A DNA stretch of 64,000 nucleotides, taken from Effrenium voratum. Lineage: Eukaryota; Sar; Dinophyceae; Suessiales; Symbiodiniaceae. A program made the position numbers and the translations under genes. Within the stretch, counting starts at the first letter, position 1. The number at the start of each line of letters is the position of its first letter. The notes beneath the pieces were generated by a model. It worked only from the letters and a program-made list of their open reading frames with translations, was not told where the DNA came from and did no database searches. The stretch lies in the NCBI GenBank assembly GCA_963377175.1, contig CAUJNA010003802.1, forward strand, positions 264,501 to 328,500, read 5' to 3'. This document shows positions 1 to 12,960 of the stretch, piece by piece.

Positions 1-2300
1 CAAGCGCCCAGCGTCACGGTCATACGACTCATGCAGTGCGCAATTGGAATGTAGTCAGCAAGGGCTCCGCGCTCTGAAATATTTGCTTCATCGTCTGACG
101 CCTCCAGCTCCAGAACTGCGGCCTCCTAGCCGCCGCCCCATGCGCCCATCTTGCTGTCTCCGCCGTCCTCATCGGCTTCCGCTTCGGCTTCCTCCATGGC
201 CTTCACAGGCGCGAGGGGACATCCCGCCACGGACCTCCGGCCATGGCGCGCCTTGCCACGCGAGGTCATCGCCTGCGTCCTCTGAAGCATCCTGCGCCGG
301 ACCCAGCAAAAACCGACCTCCCAGCAAATGCTTGGCGCTCGCGGCGGTCCGGCAGAGGCGGTGGACCTCCTGACGTCCGGTCACAAAGACCTGGAACACG
401 GCAGTGAACTCAGCATGCGCAGCAACCACCCAACCACCCTCAGGCCACAGCAAGAATGCTCCCCGGAGGCAAATCCTTATGAATCTGCAATACCTCAAGC
501 TGTCAAACTCCTTGCAGAATGTGGGCAACACACGTGTGGGGCAACGCACAGGCCAAACAAGCAGCACCCATTGCTCCCATCGGGCACTGATCGATGCGCA
601 GCCTCGGTCGCACAATGCAGGGACTTGATCGTGTCCCGTGGAAAGGCCTTGATGTAGTCCTCCTCCGTGCGTCGAGCGAAGTGCACCGTCACCTGAGCCA
701 TGCAGCCGCATGGTTGTTGAAGCAGCGCAAGTTTGGGCCCGTGCAGGAAACATGCGAGCATCGATGCGCAAGACGGGCGGCGGCACTGGGAAGAGCCTGG
801 GCACCGTTTAGGCGCCCAAAATGGCATGCGAAAAAGCCGGCTGAGTCTGCAGCTGCTGATTCTCAGTGAAGTCGCACAGGCGAAGCGTGGCCGACATGAT
901 CACCTGAGTTGCAACGAATGCTCATTGAAGGCAAGGCATCAGCTCGAGCTCTCCGCAAGCCGAGAAAACCTGAGCCAGCCACCAACTTCAAGGGCGGCGG
1001 CTGCTCAGAACCTCTCAGCACAAAGTAATACCACGAAGCGAATCGCAAGCTTAGTCCCGCTGGGCCCCTTGCTGCCGCTCCGTCTAGCCTTCAAAAGGAA
1101 AACGCCGAGGGGCGCCAAAACCCTTCCACGCTCTCGTGCCTCCTCATAGGCTTTTCGCCTCTGCTGGACGGCTCGCGAAAGAAGCCCAATCAAAATGTCG
1201 CAGTTCACCTGGCCATCTCACATGCAACATGACATTCACGCAACCAGCGTGCCAATGGTCCATGGTGTGTCTTTGATTGAGCGCGCCTTTCTGCGTGGTT
1301 TTCAAGGGAAAGCAACAGGAAAACCACACCCTCCGCGCCGAGAAAAGACACACACCCATGCACACCGGAAGAATCTGCCAGGGAGACTCCCCTTTCGTGG
1401 GCCTCGAAGCGACTCAAGCTCGGCTCTTCGCGTCAGCTCTCTCTACGCCTCATCGATCACAATTGCGGTGTACTTTCGGCAAAGGAAGTCTGCCTGAACC
1501 TGGCGAACATGGCAAGCCCCAGCTCAGGCTTTTTGAGGCTCTCAGGCTCTCAGGCATGCCTCCCGCAAGAGGATGCCATCTGTCATGAACTTGATGCGCA
1601 TGTCCTTTGTGCAGTGGCTGCTGTCGTATCGGACCTGCCAGGCATGATCATCTCCCTGTCTCACCGCGCTTCCTCGGGGTGTCGCAAGCCTGGTAGCCAA
1701 CCTTCCTGGTATCGTTGAGCTCTTGCCCCACCCTCCTTCAGCTGGTAACCCTCTCCAGGCTCAAACCCCGCGACTTGCACGCCATCCAGAGGCCGGGGCT
1801 GTGAGACCGAGACAGCAGCAACCTGCAAGCAGTGCAGCGCCACACGCCGGCGGAGTTCGATGTCGCGAAATCCGAAAGCTCAGCGCTCAGCACGCCGAGG
1901 CTGGGTCACCCCGATGAGATGCTGCTGGCCGTTGCAGAAGCCACACCTCAGTGGGCAGAAGCGGTCCTTGGCCTTGCGTTCCCACGGATCCCGTTTGCAG
2001 CGCCTTTTTGCTTGTCACCTGACGCTTGTTGCGAGGTTGGAAGGTTGCAACGCACCCCTCGCAGAAAACTGCCTCCGGCTGTACAGGCATTCGGCTGAGA
2101 AGCCGTTGCACTAAATGTACGAGAACAAGACCTGCCGAACGGCATCCAGCTTGTTGTCTTCAGCTATGGACAGGGCGCTTCTCCCTGCAAAGTCCTCTGC
2201 CACCACACTGGCTCCTAGCACCATCACACACCAAATCAGAACACAATGGTCCACACCTAAACCCTGCAGGCCACAGAAACACACTGTTCCGCCTCATCCA
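1..2300. other. Unassigned GC-rich DNA
   Basis: Open frames on both strands overlap each other (for example 169-804 minus, 211 codons), but none shows a domain, motif or codon pattern I recognise. Exons of a host gene could be hidden here, because the gene further right is split into exons of 50-160 bases. I see no repeat structure. Confidence 0.4.
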
Positions 2301-2519
2301 CCCTTGCCCGGCCAACACATCACGCCACGCAAAAAGGCACCCACCCAACGCCCAAAGACATAGTAAACCATCTCAGCCCACACCCCAAACCTGAACAGAA
2401 TATTGCAGCACACACCTCGTCTAACACCAAGGCGGCCACGCAATATGCAGCCGACCATGTTACGATCACAAAACAAGAAACCCGACGCCAAGACAAAGCC
2501 TCCCGCCTCAGCCACACCC

Positions 2520-4015
2520 CAAACTCCAACCAAAGGTCACAGGAACACGTCTCGTCCAGCACAAAAAGGACATAGCCACTCATTTCAGTCCACACCCCCA
2601 CCCCCTAAGCAAAGGTCTCAGGAACACATCCCATCCGGACATAGACATTCGTCTCAGTCCACACCCCCAAACCCTAAGCAAAGGTCAAAGGAACACATCT
2701 CGTTCAACACAAGAAGACGTAGACATCACCCCCAAACCCTAAGCAAAGGTCACAGGAACACATAGGAACACATCTCACCCAACACGAGAAGACGTAGACA
2801 TTCGTCTCGGTCCAAACCCCCAAGCCCTAAGCAAAGGTCTCAGGAACACATCTCATCCAAGACAAAAAGGACATAGACATTCGTCTCAGTCCACACAACC
2901 AAACCCTAAGCAAAGGTTAAAGGAACACATCGCGTTCAACACAAGAAGACGTAAACATCACCCCCAAACCCTAAGCAAAGGTCACAGGAACACATAGGAA
3001 CACATCTCACTCAACACAAGAAGACGTAGACATTCATCTCGGTCCACACCCCCAAACCCTAAGCAAAGGTCTCAGGAACACATCTCATCCAAGACAAAAA
3101 GGACATAGACATTCGTCTCAGTCCACACCCCCAAACCTTAATGAAGGTCAAAGGAACACATCTCGTTCAACACAAGAAGCAGTAGACATTCGTCTCAGAC
3201 ATCACCCCCAAACCCTAAGCAAAGGTCACAGGAACACCTGGGAACACATCTCACTCAACACAACAAGACGTAGACATTCGTCTCGGTCCACACCCCCACA
3301 CCCTAAACAAAGGTCTCAGGAACACATCTCATCCAAGACAAAGAGGACATAGACATTCGTCTCAGTCCACACCCCCAAACCTTAATGAAGGTCAAAGGAA
3401 CACATCTCGTTCAACACAAGAAGCAGGACATTCGTCTCAGACATCACCCCCAAACCCTAAGCAAAGGTCACAGGAACACATAGGAACACATCTCATTCAA
3501 CACAAGAAGACATACACATTCGTCTCGGTCCACACCCCCAAACCCTAAGCAAAGGTGTCAGGAACACATCTCATCCAAGACAAAAAGCACATAGACATTC
3601 GTCTCAGTCCACACCCCCAGACCCTAAGCAAAGGTCACAGGAACACATCTCGTTCAACAAAAGAAGACATAGACATTCATCTCAGTCCACACCCAAACCC
3701 GAAGCAAAGGTCAAAGGAACACATCTCATCCAACACAAAAAGGACATAGCCATTCATTTCAGTCCACACCTCCAAACCCTAAGCAAAGGTCAAAGGAACA
3801 CATCTCGTTCAGCACAAGAAAACATAGACATTGGTCTCAGTCCCCACACCCCCAAACCCCAAGCAAAGGTCGAAGGAGCACATCTCATTCAACACAAGAT
3901 GACATAAACATTCGTCTCAGTCCACACCCCCAAACTGCAAGCAAAGGTCACAGGAACACATAGGAACACATCTCATTCAACACAAGAAGGACATGGCCAT
4001 TCATTTCAGTCCACA
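2520..4015. repeat. Minisatellite, ~77-bp unit with telomere-like core
   Basis: About 18-20 imperfect copies of a unit carrying CCCTAAGCAAAGGTCACAGG, then GAACACATCTC, then CAACACAAGAAGACRTAGAC, then ATTCGTCTCAGTCCACACCC. Spacing between successive CCCTAAGCAAAGG words is about 77 bases where the unit is complete (for example around 3621 and 3697). Shorter and longer variants occur where part of the unit is missing or doubled. Each unit contains CCAAACCCTAA, one plant/dinoflagellate-type telomere heptad. No coding capacity is likely. Confidence 0.85.
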
Positions 4016-4019
4016 ACCC

Positions 4020-5095
4020 AGACACAAACACACCTCCTCCAACACGAAGGCCGCCTCCCAACGAGAGACACTCAATAATCAGAGCCCGCACCCCAAACCC
4101 TAGCAAAAGGTCACTAATCTGCTTCATCCACCCCTTGCTCGGCTGACTGGCTATCTCTTGGCATCGGGTGGTTGCCTTCCTGTCGGAGGGTTGGCCAGGA
4201 TGCATGAGGCAACCAAGGCAGCGTCACGCTCGGATCCACGTCATCAGCCATTGCAACGAACACAATCTTCATACTGTGGACGGACAACATCCTGCACCAC
4301 CTAAGAGATCCTGGAATGATGATCCCCCCTGCAAATACCAACAATCAATGGTTTCAACCATGGTTTCTTAGGTGGTGCGGACTGGATTTCGTCCATCGGT
4401 CCATCCACAGCATGGCAACTGATGGATATTCGACCGCTCCTGCTTCGCACAAGAGGTCCAGGGCCCGCAGGTGGGACGCAGACGCCTCGAAGTTGCGGGT
4501 GCGCCACCGCACATCGTCCACCTATCCAAAGGCAGGCGGGCGAGGAAACCGCAAAAGCTCCGTCACTTACAACACGCAAGATGGTAAAGAACCTTCTGCA
4601 AAGAGGACGGCCACCTTACATGGTCACCTGCAAGAACCGTCTGCTGACGTCACCTGCAATCATTGAAAAGAAGAGCACCATCAAGCAAAGTGACTTTTGC
4701 TCCAAGACATGTCTAAAAGCATCTCCTCCCTTGCAAGGGGCAAACCTGGGGAGGAACAGCGGCACACAGCGGAGGGTTGGGCCAAGCATGATCTACAATG
4801 TCTTCCAATTATTGTCTAAACTTCTATATAACCTCTCCAGTTGGCTATTGAAACACGTCTTGCCAAACCTGAAGCGGACCGCCTTAAGACTGCCAGTCGA
4901 GGATGTCGTTGATCAACTTACTCCGATTCTCGTGCATCTGCCATGAAAAAGGGAGGTTGCCTGGTTCTAGAGTGACATCCTCCAAACTACCCTCATGGTT
5001 AGGAATCCCCCAAAATCTTGAGAACTCTGCACTGCAACCTACCCTCATGGTTTTAAAGCGCCCATCCTATTTTTCCAGAACTGTCTCGACGTCCA
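4020..5095. other. Unassigned spacer
   Basis: A perfect-looking inverted pair flanks 4290-4375 (CACCTAAGA...TCTTAGGTGGTG around 4298 and 4368), which could form a hairpin or be the ends of a small inverted-repeat element. Otherwise I see no recognisable gene or repeat. Confidence 0.35.
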
Positions 5096-5097
5096 AA

Positions 5098-5232
5098 GCG
5101 ACCCCCAACCCCCCCCCCCCTAACCCCCAACCCCCAACCCCCCCCCAACCCCCCCAACCCCCCCAACCCCCCCAACCCCCCCAACCCCCCCAACCCCCAA
5201 CCAACCCAACCAACCCCAACCCCCACCAAGAC
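5098..5232. repeat. C-rich (CCCCCAAC)n tract
   Basis: Tandem CCCCCCAA/CCCCCAAC units, about 14 copies. On the minus strand it reads GGGGTTGG and could form G-quadruplexes. It lies just beyond the last recognised exon of the J-domain/ankyrin gene, so it is probably intronic or 3' flanking. It makes the Gly-rich minus-strand frames seen here, which are not proteins. Confidence 0.9.
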
Positions 5233-5251
5233 CAAGGCCCCCGGCCAAGTT

Positions 5252-8200
5252 CTGCAGGCAGCTGCGCCCCTTGGGCCCCGCTTGGTCCACCTCCACTCGG
5301 CCAATCAGCTGCTCCACGCAGCTCAGGTGCTCCTCCGCGGAGCGCTTCAGGAAGCACAGGCCCTGACCGCACGCGCGCCCAAGGGGAACGACTCTTGGCG
5401 TCCGCCCTTACTCGGTGGCGAAGTCCTAAGATTCGAGCAAAATGCAACAAAGCTTATTTGGCTTGGGGCTTTTGGGGTTGTGGTTTCTGGCTTGGGGGGT
5501 TGGAAATATGTTTGGGCTTTGAAGCTTGGGGTTGGTTTTGGTGGCTTGGGGCTGACTTATGGGAAAACCCTCAAGAGCCAAAGGGTAGAACCCAAATCGC
5601 TTCGCAGTGGACCTCCCTGGTCTACTTTTGTAAGTTGGGGAACGTGCTTGTGCGCGGGATGGCTCGCGGATTGTGGGAGAACCATGGTTCAACCAACCCA
5701 CCCACGGCTTCCCCTGCAAAAATGGACCAAGGTTCTGGCTCCAAAGTTCCAACCCTCGCCAGACTGCCCTTGATGTTTCTTGTCGCCCGGCTTTTTTGGG
5801 ACCCAAAAAGCTGAGATGTCAAGCAAATGGGGCTCGAGGGTTGAACAGATTGCTTTGTTGGGGAAAAGACAAATGGATAGATCCCTTTGAAGAGAGGCGC
5901 TGCATAGTTTGTTGCGGTCCAAGTTGAATTGTTCTTTAGCTGAAGTCAAATGGTCGCCAGTTTCCCTTCGGAGGGCATTTACTGAGCAACTAGATCAGTC
6001 GCCCACTAGGTTGTAAACCGACCCTGCCAGGCATTGTCCACACCAACGCTTTGTTGATTTAACCTGTGAGTGGCATTTGAGGAATGTGTTAGAAACTGTG
6101 TCGCCTTCATCCCTCTTTGGGGGGGGGGGGGGGGACGGTGACGAACCTCTTGCAAAGGCGCTGAATTGCTCTACTTCGAGCTATTCCACAGTTGCGGGTC
6201 AGGGCTGAGGATCTTGCACCTGCCTGTGTCACAACAATTTGGACAATGCCAGCGGCTTTTTTACTCCCAGGTGAATCTTAATAGGGGGACCCGAAATGGT
6301 GGGTGTCATTGTTTGAGGGAGCCCGTTTTGGTTGCTATAAAGGCAAACCCGAGGAAAAAAAAACAAGAAAAACCACTCTCTCTTCCTTTTTGTTTCCTTT
6401 ATTTATTTATTTTGGGGGGGAGGGGCTGGCCGGGGGTCCCCTAAAAAATGATACGCCCTCATCGCCTTTGGCTTGTTTCTCCCTTGCCTCGCAGGCCAGG
6501 TGCAGCAGCGACTTCCCGCTCTCCGTGCGCAGCTCCGCCACGAGGCCTCCGCTGCCGTCTTGGTGGAGGAGCTGAAGCAGCGCGCCGAGGCTCAGGGAGT
6601 TCCCGGTGTAGGCCGTCAGCACCAGCACGTGCCCTGTGATCTCGGCGCCCTGCCGCGCCAAAAAAGAAAAGAAGGAAAAATGGTCACCACGGATGACGCT
6701 TTGGAAACCAAACAAAGTTCAAGGGGGGGGGGGTCTGAAAAACGCGGGCTGACTAGGGAGGGTGTCCTGTAACTTAACCACTCTTCAAACTCCTGGCTCA
6801 ATTCAGGCTTCCTTTTCAAACGAATCCGTGGCTCGTTTGCATCCCGCCTGCTGCACCAGCCACCGCACCACCTCCGGGTGGTTCCCCAGGCACGCGTAGA
6901 GCAGCACCGACCAGTTGATCGGGTTCTTGGCCGTCACCTCCGCACCGTAGGAGACCAACATCCGCACGGCCTGGCCGGCGCGCAGGCCGCGCACAGCGCG
7001 CACAGGGGCCAAAGGCGGAGAGGAACCCACAGTGTCCGTTAGGTGAGCCTGGATAATAATAGATGGCACTGGTTTAGATGGGTTTTGTTCATTTTATGAA
7101 GGCCATCTATTTTTCCAAAAGGCCACCTATGCATAGGCCCAGTTGCCCAGTGGGGCCCTTTTTGTAGGGGAGCCCTTGAAAGGGACAAAGGCCATGAAAC
7201 TGACGGCTCCTGTGAGGGTGGTCATGTGTTTTTCTCCCACTCTGGTTCGACTGCATCCAAATCGGACCCGGTTGGTTGCAACATCAGCTCAACACCAAAT
7301 CACCCGGTCCCTTCAAGGATTCGCCAACAGGAATTTGAAGCAGACTGGTGGTGTCCTGGCGGTTTCCTGGTGTGGTTCCCTGCGTTTTCTGGCTGTCTGG
7401 TGGTTTGTTTGGTCTTCTGGTCGCTTTCAACCGGTGAATCCCTAGCGCGCGGTCGCCTCCAGGTGACCGCCCGCGGCGGCAAACATCAGAGGGCACACCC
7501 CCAGGTCGTCCAGCTCCACCGCTTGGCCCGGGTCCTCCTGAAGTAGCCGCTCCAGCGCCTCCACAAACAAAACATCACCGTCACCACCCATGTTGCCATG
7601 GGTCAGAACCAAATCGGTTGCCCTTTCAGTGAGCATCCGATTCAATCCAACCACTAAAATAGGAAGCCTAAAATGGGTGGTGGATTCACCCACCCCAAAA
7701 TGGTGTTGACCCGTTGCTTCCTCAGCCCGAAACACCACCAGAAAGAGAAGAAAAAAGGAAAAGCAGAAACCACAAGAAAGCAGCCAGAAGCCGTCAACAA
7801 GCACCAGGAAACAGAAACCACCGCCGAAACCGCAAGAAATCTCCCAGAAAAACCCAGTCACCTGGCTGTGGGTCAAGAACATGTACCAAAATGGCGCCTT
7901 GTCAAATTTTGAACCACAGACTCAAACCTGCGTAACCCCCAGTTCTGTAAAAAAAATAAGAACCACACCCACCTCACTCTCTCCACCCCCCCCCCAACCC
8001 CTGCGCCTCGAGGTCCCCCAGCTCCGCCGCCGCGGCGGCCCGGCTTTTGACGCGGCGCCGCTGGGCCTCCTGGCGCTCCTCCGGCTGCAGCAGCTCCTCG
8101 TAGACCTCAGCGCTCCAGACTCGGCTCCGAACGCCCAGCGGTGGGCATGGCGAGCGCAGGTTGGGAGAAGTGTTGATGTGGGTATCTGCCAAAATTCAGC

Positions 8201-10682
8201 CATGTGGCCAGTTTCCAGGGCAACTCATTTTGGGGTTACCCGATTTTTGACCCACAGCTACCTCAGCTTGGCTCCGAGGCTCCCGACTGGAGAGGCTGCA
8301 GTGGAGATGGGAGGGGTGGAGGGGGTGGGGGGGCAGTTGAGGTCGTAAGTAGGGGGTGTCAAGTGGCCCCGAGTAGGTGCCTGGGTGGATCTACTCGAAA
8401 GTTGGGAACCCAGCCAGCTGGAGGAAAGATATGAGATTCACCTCGTCCTAAACTTGCTGGTGCCATAGGTAGGGAGGAAATGAACCCAGGCTTTGGTCCC
8501 TCAAAGGAAACCATTCGGATGGATGGTTCGTAGGCAATTTCCCTCATTCCCCACTGATCATCAGAAAGTAGACGGGTACATCCAGGCAGTTTGGGATCCC
8601 TTGATGTCCCATCAGGTTTTGGATTTGGTAGGGGATCCGTCTACAGATTCCAAAAAAACAAAAATACATTAGGTATGGTGAATGTCCTGGACATTGAAAG
8701 TAAGCAGTGAAAATGTTCCCTACGTGCAAGATTTAGAGCACCCACGGCAGTTAGAACCCCAAAAGACGCAGAAAGCTTGGGTTAAAGGGGGCTTAAGGGG
8801 GGCATACCCAGGCAAAAGCGCAAAGAACTCCAAAAAAGACGCTCTTTTAGGAGCCCAGCACAACATATCCGAAAGCACTACAGGTGAGGCATTTCTCAAT
8901 GGGGAAATCGGAAAAGACCAAAAAGGACCCACCAACAAACATGGTTTGGTCCATGGAAGAAAATTTCTTTTTGAAACACGACCCCTGCGCGCTTGGGAAT
9001 AACCCCAAATCATCACGCTTCCCCGTATCTCAAAAAAATATCAGGACATGTCGCCCTTCAATGATTCATTTGAGGGAAGCGTCCTGATTCTTTCGGACGG
9101 ACTTCAATGTCAACTTTGGGCAGGTCCATTTCCAAATGAATGGTGGTGAACAAGCAGTGAATTAAACGGTGACCCCCAAAATCAAATCCTAGTCAAACAT
9201 AAAACTTCAAAGCTCCCCTCTCCCAAATACACAAAAAACTCCAGAATGACACTCTGGTTGTTCTCAATTCTGATCGGAGCGTAAGTTGGAAGAGTTTCAA
9301 GTTCTGGGTGCTTTCCGGTAGGGCTCCAAAAATCCAGCAGTTGCCAAATCCCTCGGCTTCTTTTCTTGGTGCTCAGTACGAACCCGCCCGTTTGGTTTTT
9401 CTCGGGGTCCTTCATTCCCTGCCCTGAGCACCAGCAAGTGGTTTGATCTCACAGAACAAGTCTGGCATCTCAGCCACCGCCGCGATCGCCTGGAAGAGTT
9501 CCGTGGCATGGCGCCGCTCCTCCAAACTTTTTGGCCGAAACCCCGGGGCTCGGCACGGGGCGTTGCCTTTAGATGGGCTTTTTGTTCAGGCTCTCTCCTT
9601 CAGATTGGCGTCCCCTTGGGCTTTCCAGGAAACCAGCGTGAAAAGAAGCACCAAAGAAGACACGTCCCCAACTTCACCTCAAGCGCAGTGGCCAAGAAAA
9701 AGGCCTGGGAGAACTTCCCTGAAAAGCCTTCTGGCAGGTCATGGAAGAGCGGGTTCGGCGGAATGTTTGCCTCTCGCTGCAATCACCAAGAAAAATGATG
9801 GAAATCCAGGGTTCCCTCTTCCGGCCCTTCGAACCTCTCCCCGACCTCAATCCAAGTTGGCCGACTTGAACACCACCCCCAAAAATCCCTCCCGCCCAAG
9901 AGAAGCTACAAACATATCCCTTTGCAAGGGGTCCCTATGCGCGACAGCTTCACAGTTGCACATAGGGAAGTTGGCACAAGTCCCGTGAGGTTGGTTTTCC
10001 AAGCAGTGGACATGCGCCATGGAAACCACAAACTCGGGGCCCACTCTGTCCGTTTTCAGGTGGAACTTGTACCTCAACACCTACAAGAGCTCACTGTCAA
10101 GTTTGCATTCGTGGTCAGGGAAGCAGCCATGGAACTGCCTCCACAAGCCCGCACCACCGGATGTCACGACCAAACTGCATTCGCAGAGCGGCCTTGACCC
10201 CGGACCCTTCTACAACAAGTCGCTCTAGCCAAAAAGTGACTCCCCAAAGCATTCTCCAAATCAAAGGCGATGCCACTAACCAGCCAGACAATCCGCTCCA
10301 GATAGGTCCCTCAGGAAATCTGTCGGGATCAAACAAACAACCAAATAAAAGAACACGAGCAACCAACCAACCAACCTTCCAACCAACCGACCAGCCAGCC
10401 AGCCACCCAACCAACCACCCACCCACCCACCCACCAACCGAGCGACCGACCGACCGACCAACCAACCACCCAACAACCCCTCCCACCATCCCCTGCCTCC
10501 TCCTTGCACTTGTCTGGGTGGTGTTTCAGCGCCAGGCGTAGGTAGACCCGACGCAGCTGCTCTGCTGAGCACGGCAGGAAGGCCCCGAAGAGCGCGCGCG
10601 CCGCGCTCAGCTGGGGCAGATCCGGCGCCGAAGCGGAGACTGCGACTTCCACTTCACCGCACATGGCGGGACTTGCAAACAC
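5252..10682 (-). CDS. Multi-exon gene: J-domain plus ankyrin-repeat protein
   Basis: Exons in coding order, boundaries judged by eye: ~10670-10497, 9519-9469, ~8105-8008, 7558-7457, 6970-6848, 6649-6488, 5362-5252. Exon 1 carries the J-domain HPD motif (LALKHHPDKCKEE); exon 2 continues it (ATELFQAIAAV). Exon 3 encodes a charged helix (EELLQPEERQEAQRRR). Exons 4, 5 and 6 join in phase 0 into ankyrin repeats: exon 4 ends in an outer helix (PLMFAAAGGHLE), exon 5 opens AVRMLVSYGAEVTAKN and has a second repeat (HPEVVRWLVQQ), and exon 6 opens GAEITGH and ends SGKSLLHLACE. Several donors are GC (exon ending AG followed by GC) and acceptors are AG. A J-domain would stimulate an Hsp70 partner and the ankyrins would bind a client. 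J-plus-ankyrin fusions are plausible in protists, but the partner is unknown. The N-terminus and C-terminus are unresolved; the first Met may be internal. Confidence 0.75.
10340..10485. repeat. (AACC)n/(CCGA)n microsatellite
   Basis: AACCAACC, CAGCCAGC, CACCCACC and CGACCGAC runs follow one another. The tract is in the first intron of the J-domain/ankyrin gene, just downstream of the exon-1 donor. It generates Gly/Trp/Val-rich minus-strand frames that are artefacts. Confidence 0.9.
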
Positions 10683-11189
10683 CCAGTTTCGTTGTTTTCT
10701 CTGTTTTTCTTGTTGTTATTTTATTTGTATGTTGTCTTGTGCTATTTCAATTGCACTTGCTTCCCTTTTTTTTGGGGGGGGGGGGGGAGGAGGGGGAAAG
10801 GGGCGAGTTGGCTGGCTGGCGGAATGTTGGTTTTCGCCCGGCTGGGCTTGGTGTCTTGCACCTGCCTTGTGGCCGGCTGGTGCCCGGCAACTGGGTTTCT
10901 TGCTACGGCCTGCCATGATCCGCCAATCCTTGACGCCTGGCATGCCCGATTTCCTGCGTCCTGGAAGCTCCACATCAACTTTTGCACCCAAGGCTCGGAC
11001 TCGTAGAGAAACTGTGGAACCTGAAACACATGCTTTGCAGAAGGAAAATCCCCCCTCCCCAAAAGAACCACAACAAACAAGCAAGATCGGCCATCCAAAA
11101 GGCTCAGAATGTGTGAACTCGGCAAATAAAGCTGTGCCCCAGCCTGGGTTGACTTGCCACAGCCCGTGTCTCCGCACACCTCGGATCTT

Positions 11190-12960
11190 CAGCTCAAGCC
11201 ACGAGCTGCAAACTCCCCCACCCCCACAGCTCCTGGGCTCCCGACCAACATCACGTCGTTGCCCAGCACCATTTCCACAAACTCTTGCCTGCAGAAAGCC
11301 AACGCGTAGAATTTATCTTTTATTGTTTGCTTCACTTTGTAATACGTAAAATGTATCCTAAGTCCACCCCAGACACGCATTGGCGCACGCAACTCGAGAG
11401 GTCAATGGTTTCGCTTTGGCCCGCGCTCCATCATCACAGCTGGTAGCTTGGAGCGCTGCTCCTGAAAAAAGAAAAAGCGCACTTGCATGGGCAGCTGCGT
11501 CACCAAAACGGGTCTTCGACCTCGATGTCGGCGGCACGCTCCACATTGACCTAGACAACACCCCACATGGCTGTGGGTCAAAACCAATGGTACCATTTTG
11601 AGGTACGGTGCACCAGTGGGGATTGGGATGTTCACTGGGGGTGTTGTTGCAGTTGTTTGAGATAGGATTCCCATGACAGCAGCCAAGTGCAGAACTCGAA
11701 GCAGAGGTTGTGCTGTAAGTTGTGCCGCTGGCTTTGGCGGGGCCTTGGGCCGGAAGGACCCCCCACTCCGACCAAACACATTCCCACGCACTCCCATGAG
11801 TAGAGCAAATTGGAAAAAACGAATTGACGAGATGAAACATGCCTTGAACGCCCCTCGAGCCAGGTCACAGCAGGGGGTAGCGTCTTTGTCTTGCGCGGGG
11901 CGCTAGCCTGACAAAAGGGCGGGAGAAGCGAAAGGCGGCGAGCCTCGAATCTGCCTGAGGTGTCGAGGGAGCACTATCGCCTGGCACGCTGCTTTCTGGC
12001 TGCAGCCCACCAAAGCTCCGACAGCACCGGCCTGGTTGTTCAGCGATTGGGGCAGGCGCTGGCGCCGTCTGTTCTTGTTCCTCGTCCTCATCCTCTTCCT
12101 CGCTGGGCGCCTGAACGCACCATGGCCACAAAGCTGAGAAATGAGAAACCACCCGCCTGCAGGGGGCGCTTGGCTTGCCTGGGGCGCGGCCGCAAAGCCT
12201 CCTGGGCTTCATGCGAGGCTAGCTTGCCAACCGGCCGGAACATATCAAGTGACCGAAAACTCGAAAGCCACCGGGTTGCTTCAACTCGTTGCTCTGCGCA
12301 GAGCTACAACTTGCCATCTCCTTCATGCCTGACGTCAAGGGAACGCCCAATTGCGCTCGCCGCTGCGCCATAGCCCGCTGCTCCCGCTTGGAAAGCCTCA
12401 TTCGATCTGCGCTGAAAAGGCAGAGCTGCAACTCGCAGTTCGCGGCAGCTCGGCGCCTCGTACTCTGAGATGCTTTCAGAAGCTCGGCTTGCTCGGCTGT
12501 CAATTTCACTGCCTGGACATCAATTGGTGACTTTGACAAGATTTGTCTTCGCCCATGCCTTGAGCTGCTCCAAAACCTCGGTCCTCACTTCCTTGTTGGC
12601 CTTCTTTTGGGCAATTTGCTCCTTGGACTGCAAGCAAATCACTCCATGAGGCCTGGAGGCTGACATGACCCCTGCGCACACAGCACTTGAAATCCCTACA
12701 GCCCCGGAAATGCCGAGTGCTCGTCCAGCTTCCGCTTCTTCCGCTTGCTTATCTTTTTCTCCTCCTCAACCCTGTCTGCTTGGGCAGTCTTCTCCCGCTT
12801 TGCTGGCAACACCTGCCACGCATCAAATCACAGCATTGCTTGCACGACGGCCGTGCTCCAGCAAGCCGATGGAAGCATGGCCTCTGCGTTGGTGTCATTG
12901 GGCAATCGCGGTATGGCATCATCATCATCCCCATGGCCAAGCATGGCTGCATGCTAAAAA
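11190..12960 (-). CDS. Candidate upstream exons (same or adjacent host gene)
   Basis: Several short minus-strand stretches look coded. About 12955-12840 has an acidic run (GHGDDDDAIPRLPND). About 12825-12711 has a Lys/Arg-rich run with a possible nuclear signal (EEEKKISKRKKRKLDEH). About 12640-12545 reads SKEQIAQKKANKEVRTEV and continues EQLKAWAKTNL. About 12516-12450 reads AVKLTAEQAELLKASQ. About 12118-12030 is acidic/Gln-rich (APSEEEDEDEEQEQ). About 11285-11220 reads EFVEMVLGNDVMLVG. They lie upstream of the J-domain exon on the same strand, so they could be its 5' exons or a separate nuclear protein. Two joins would need very small gaps (about 19 and 25 bases starting GT and ending AG). 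No family was recognised. Confidence 0.35.

Noticed and set aside
2520..4015. CRISPR-like regular repeats
   Set aside because: Units are adjacent and degenerate with no unique spacers, and the context is eukaryotic; it is a minisatellite.
5053..5450. Gly-rich minus proteins (83 and 127 codons)
   Set aside because: Produced by the GGGGTTGG tract; only the exon at 5362-5252 is plausible.
10115..10682. Long Gly/Trp/Val-rich minus frames
   Set aside because: They come from the (AACC)n microsatellite; only the J-domain part upstream is credible.
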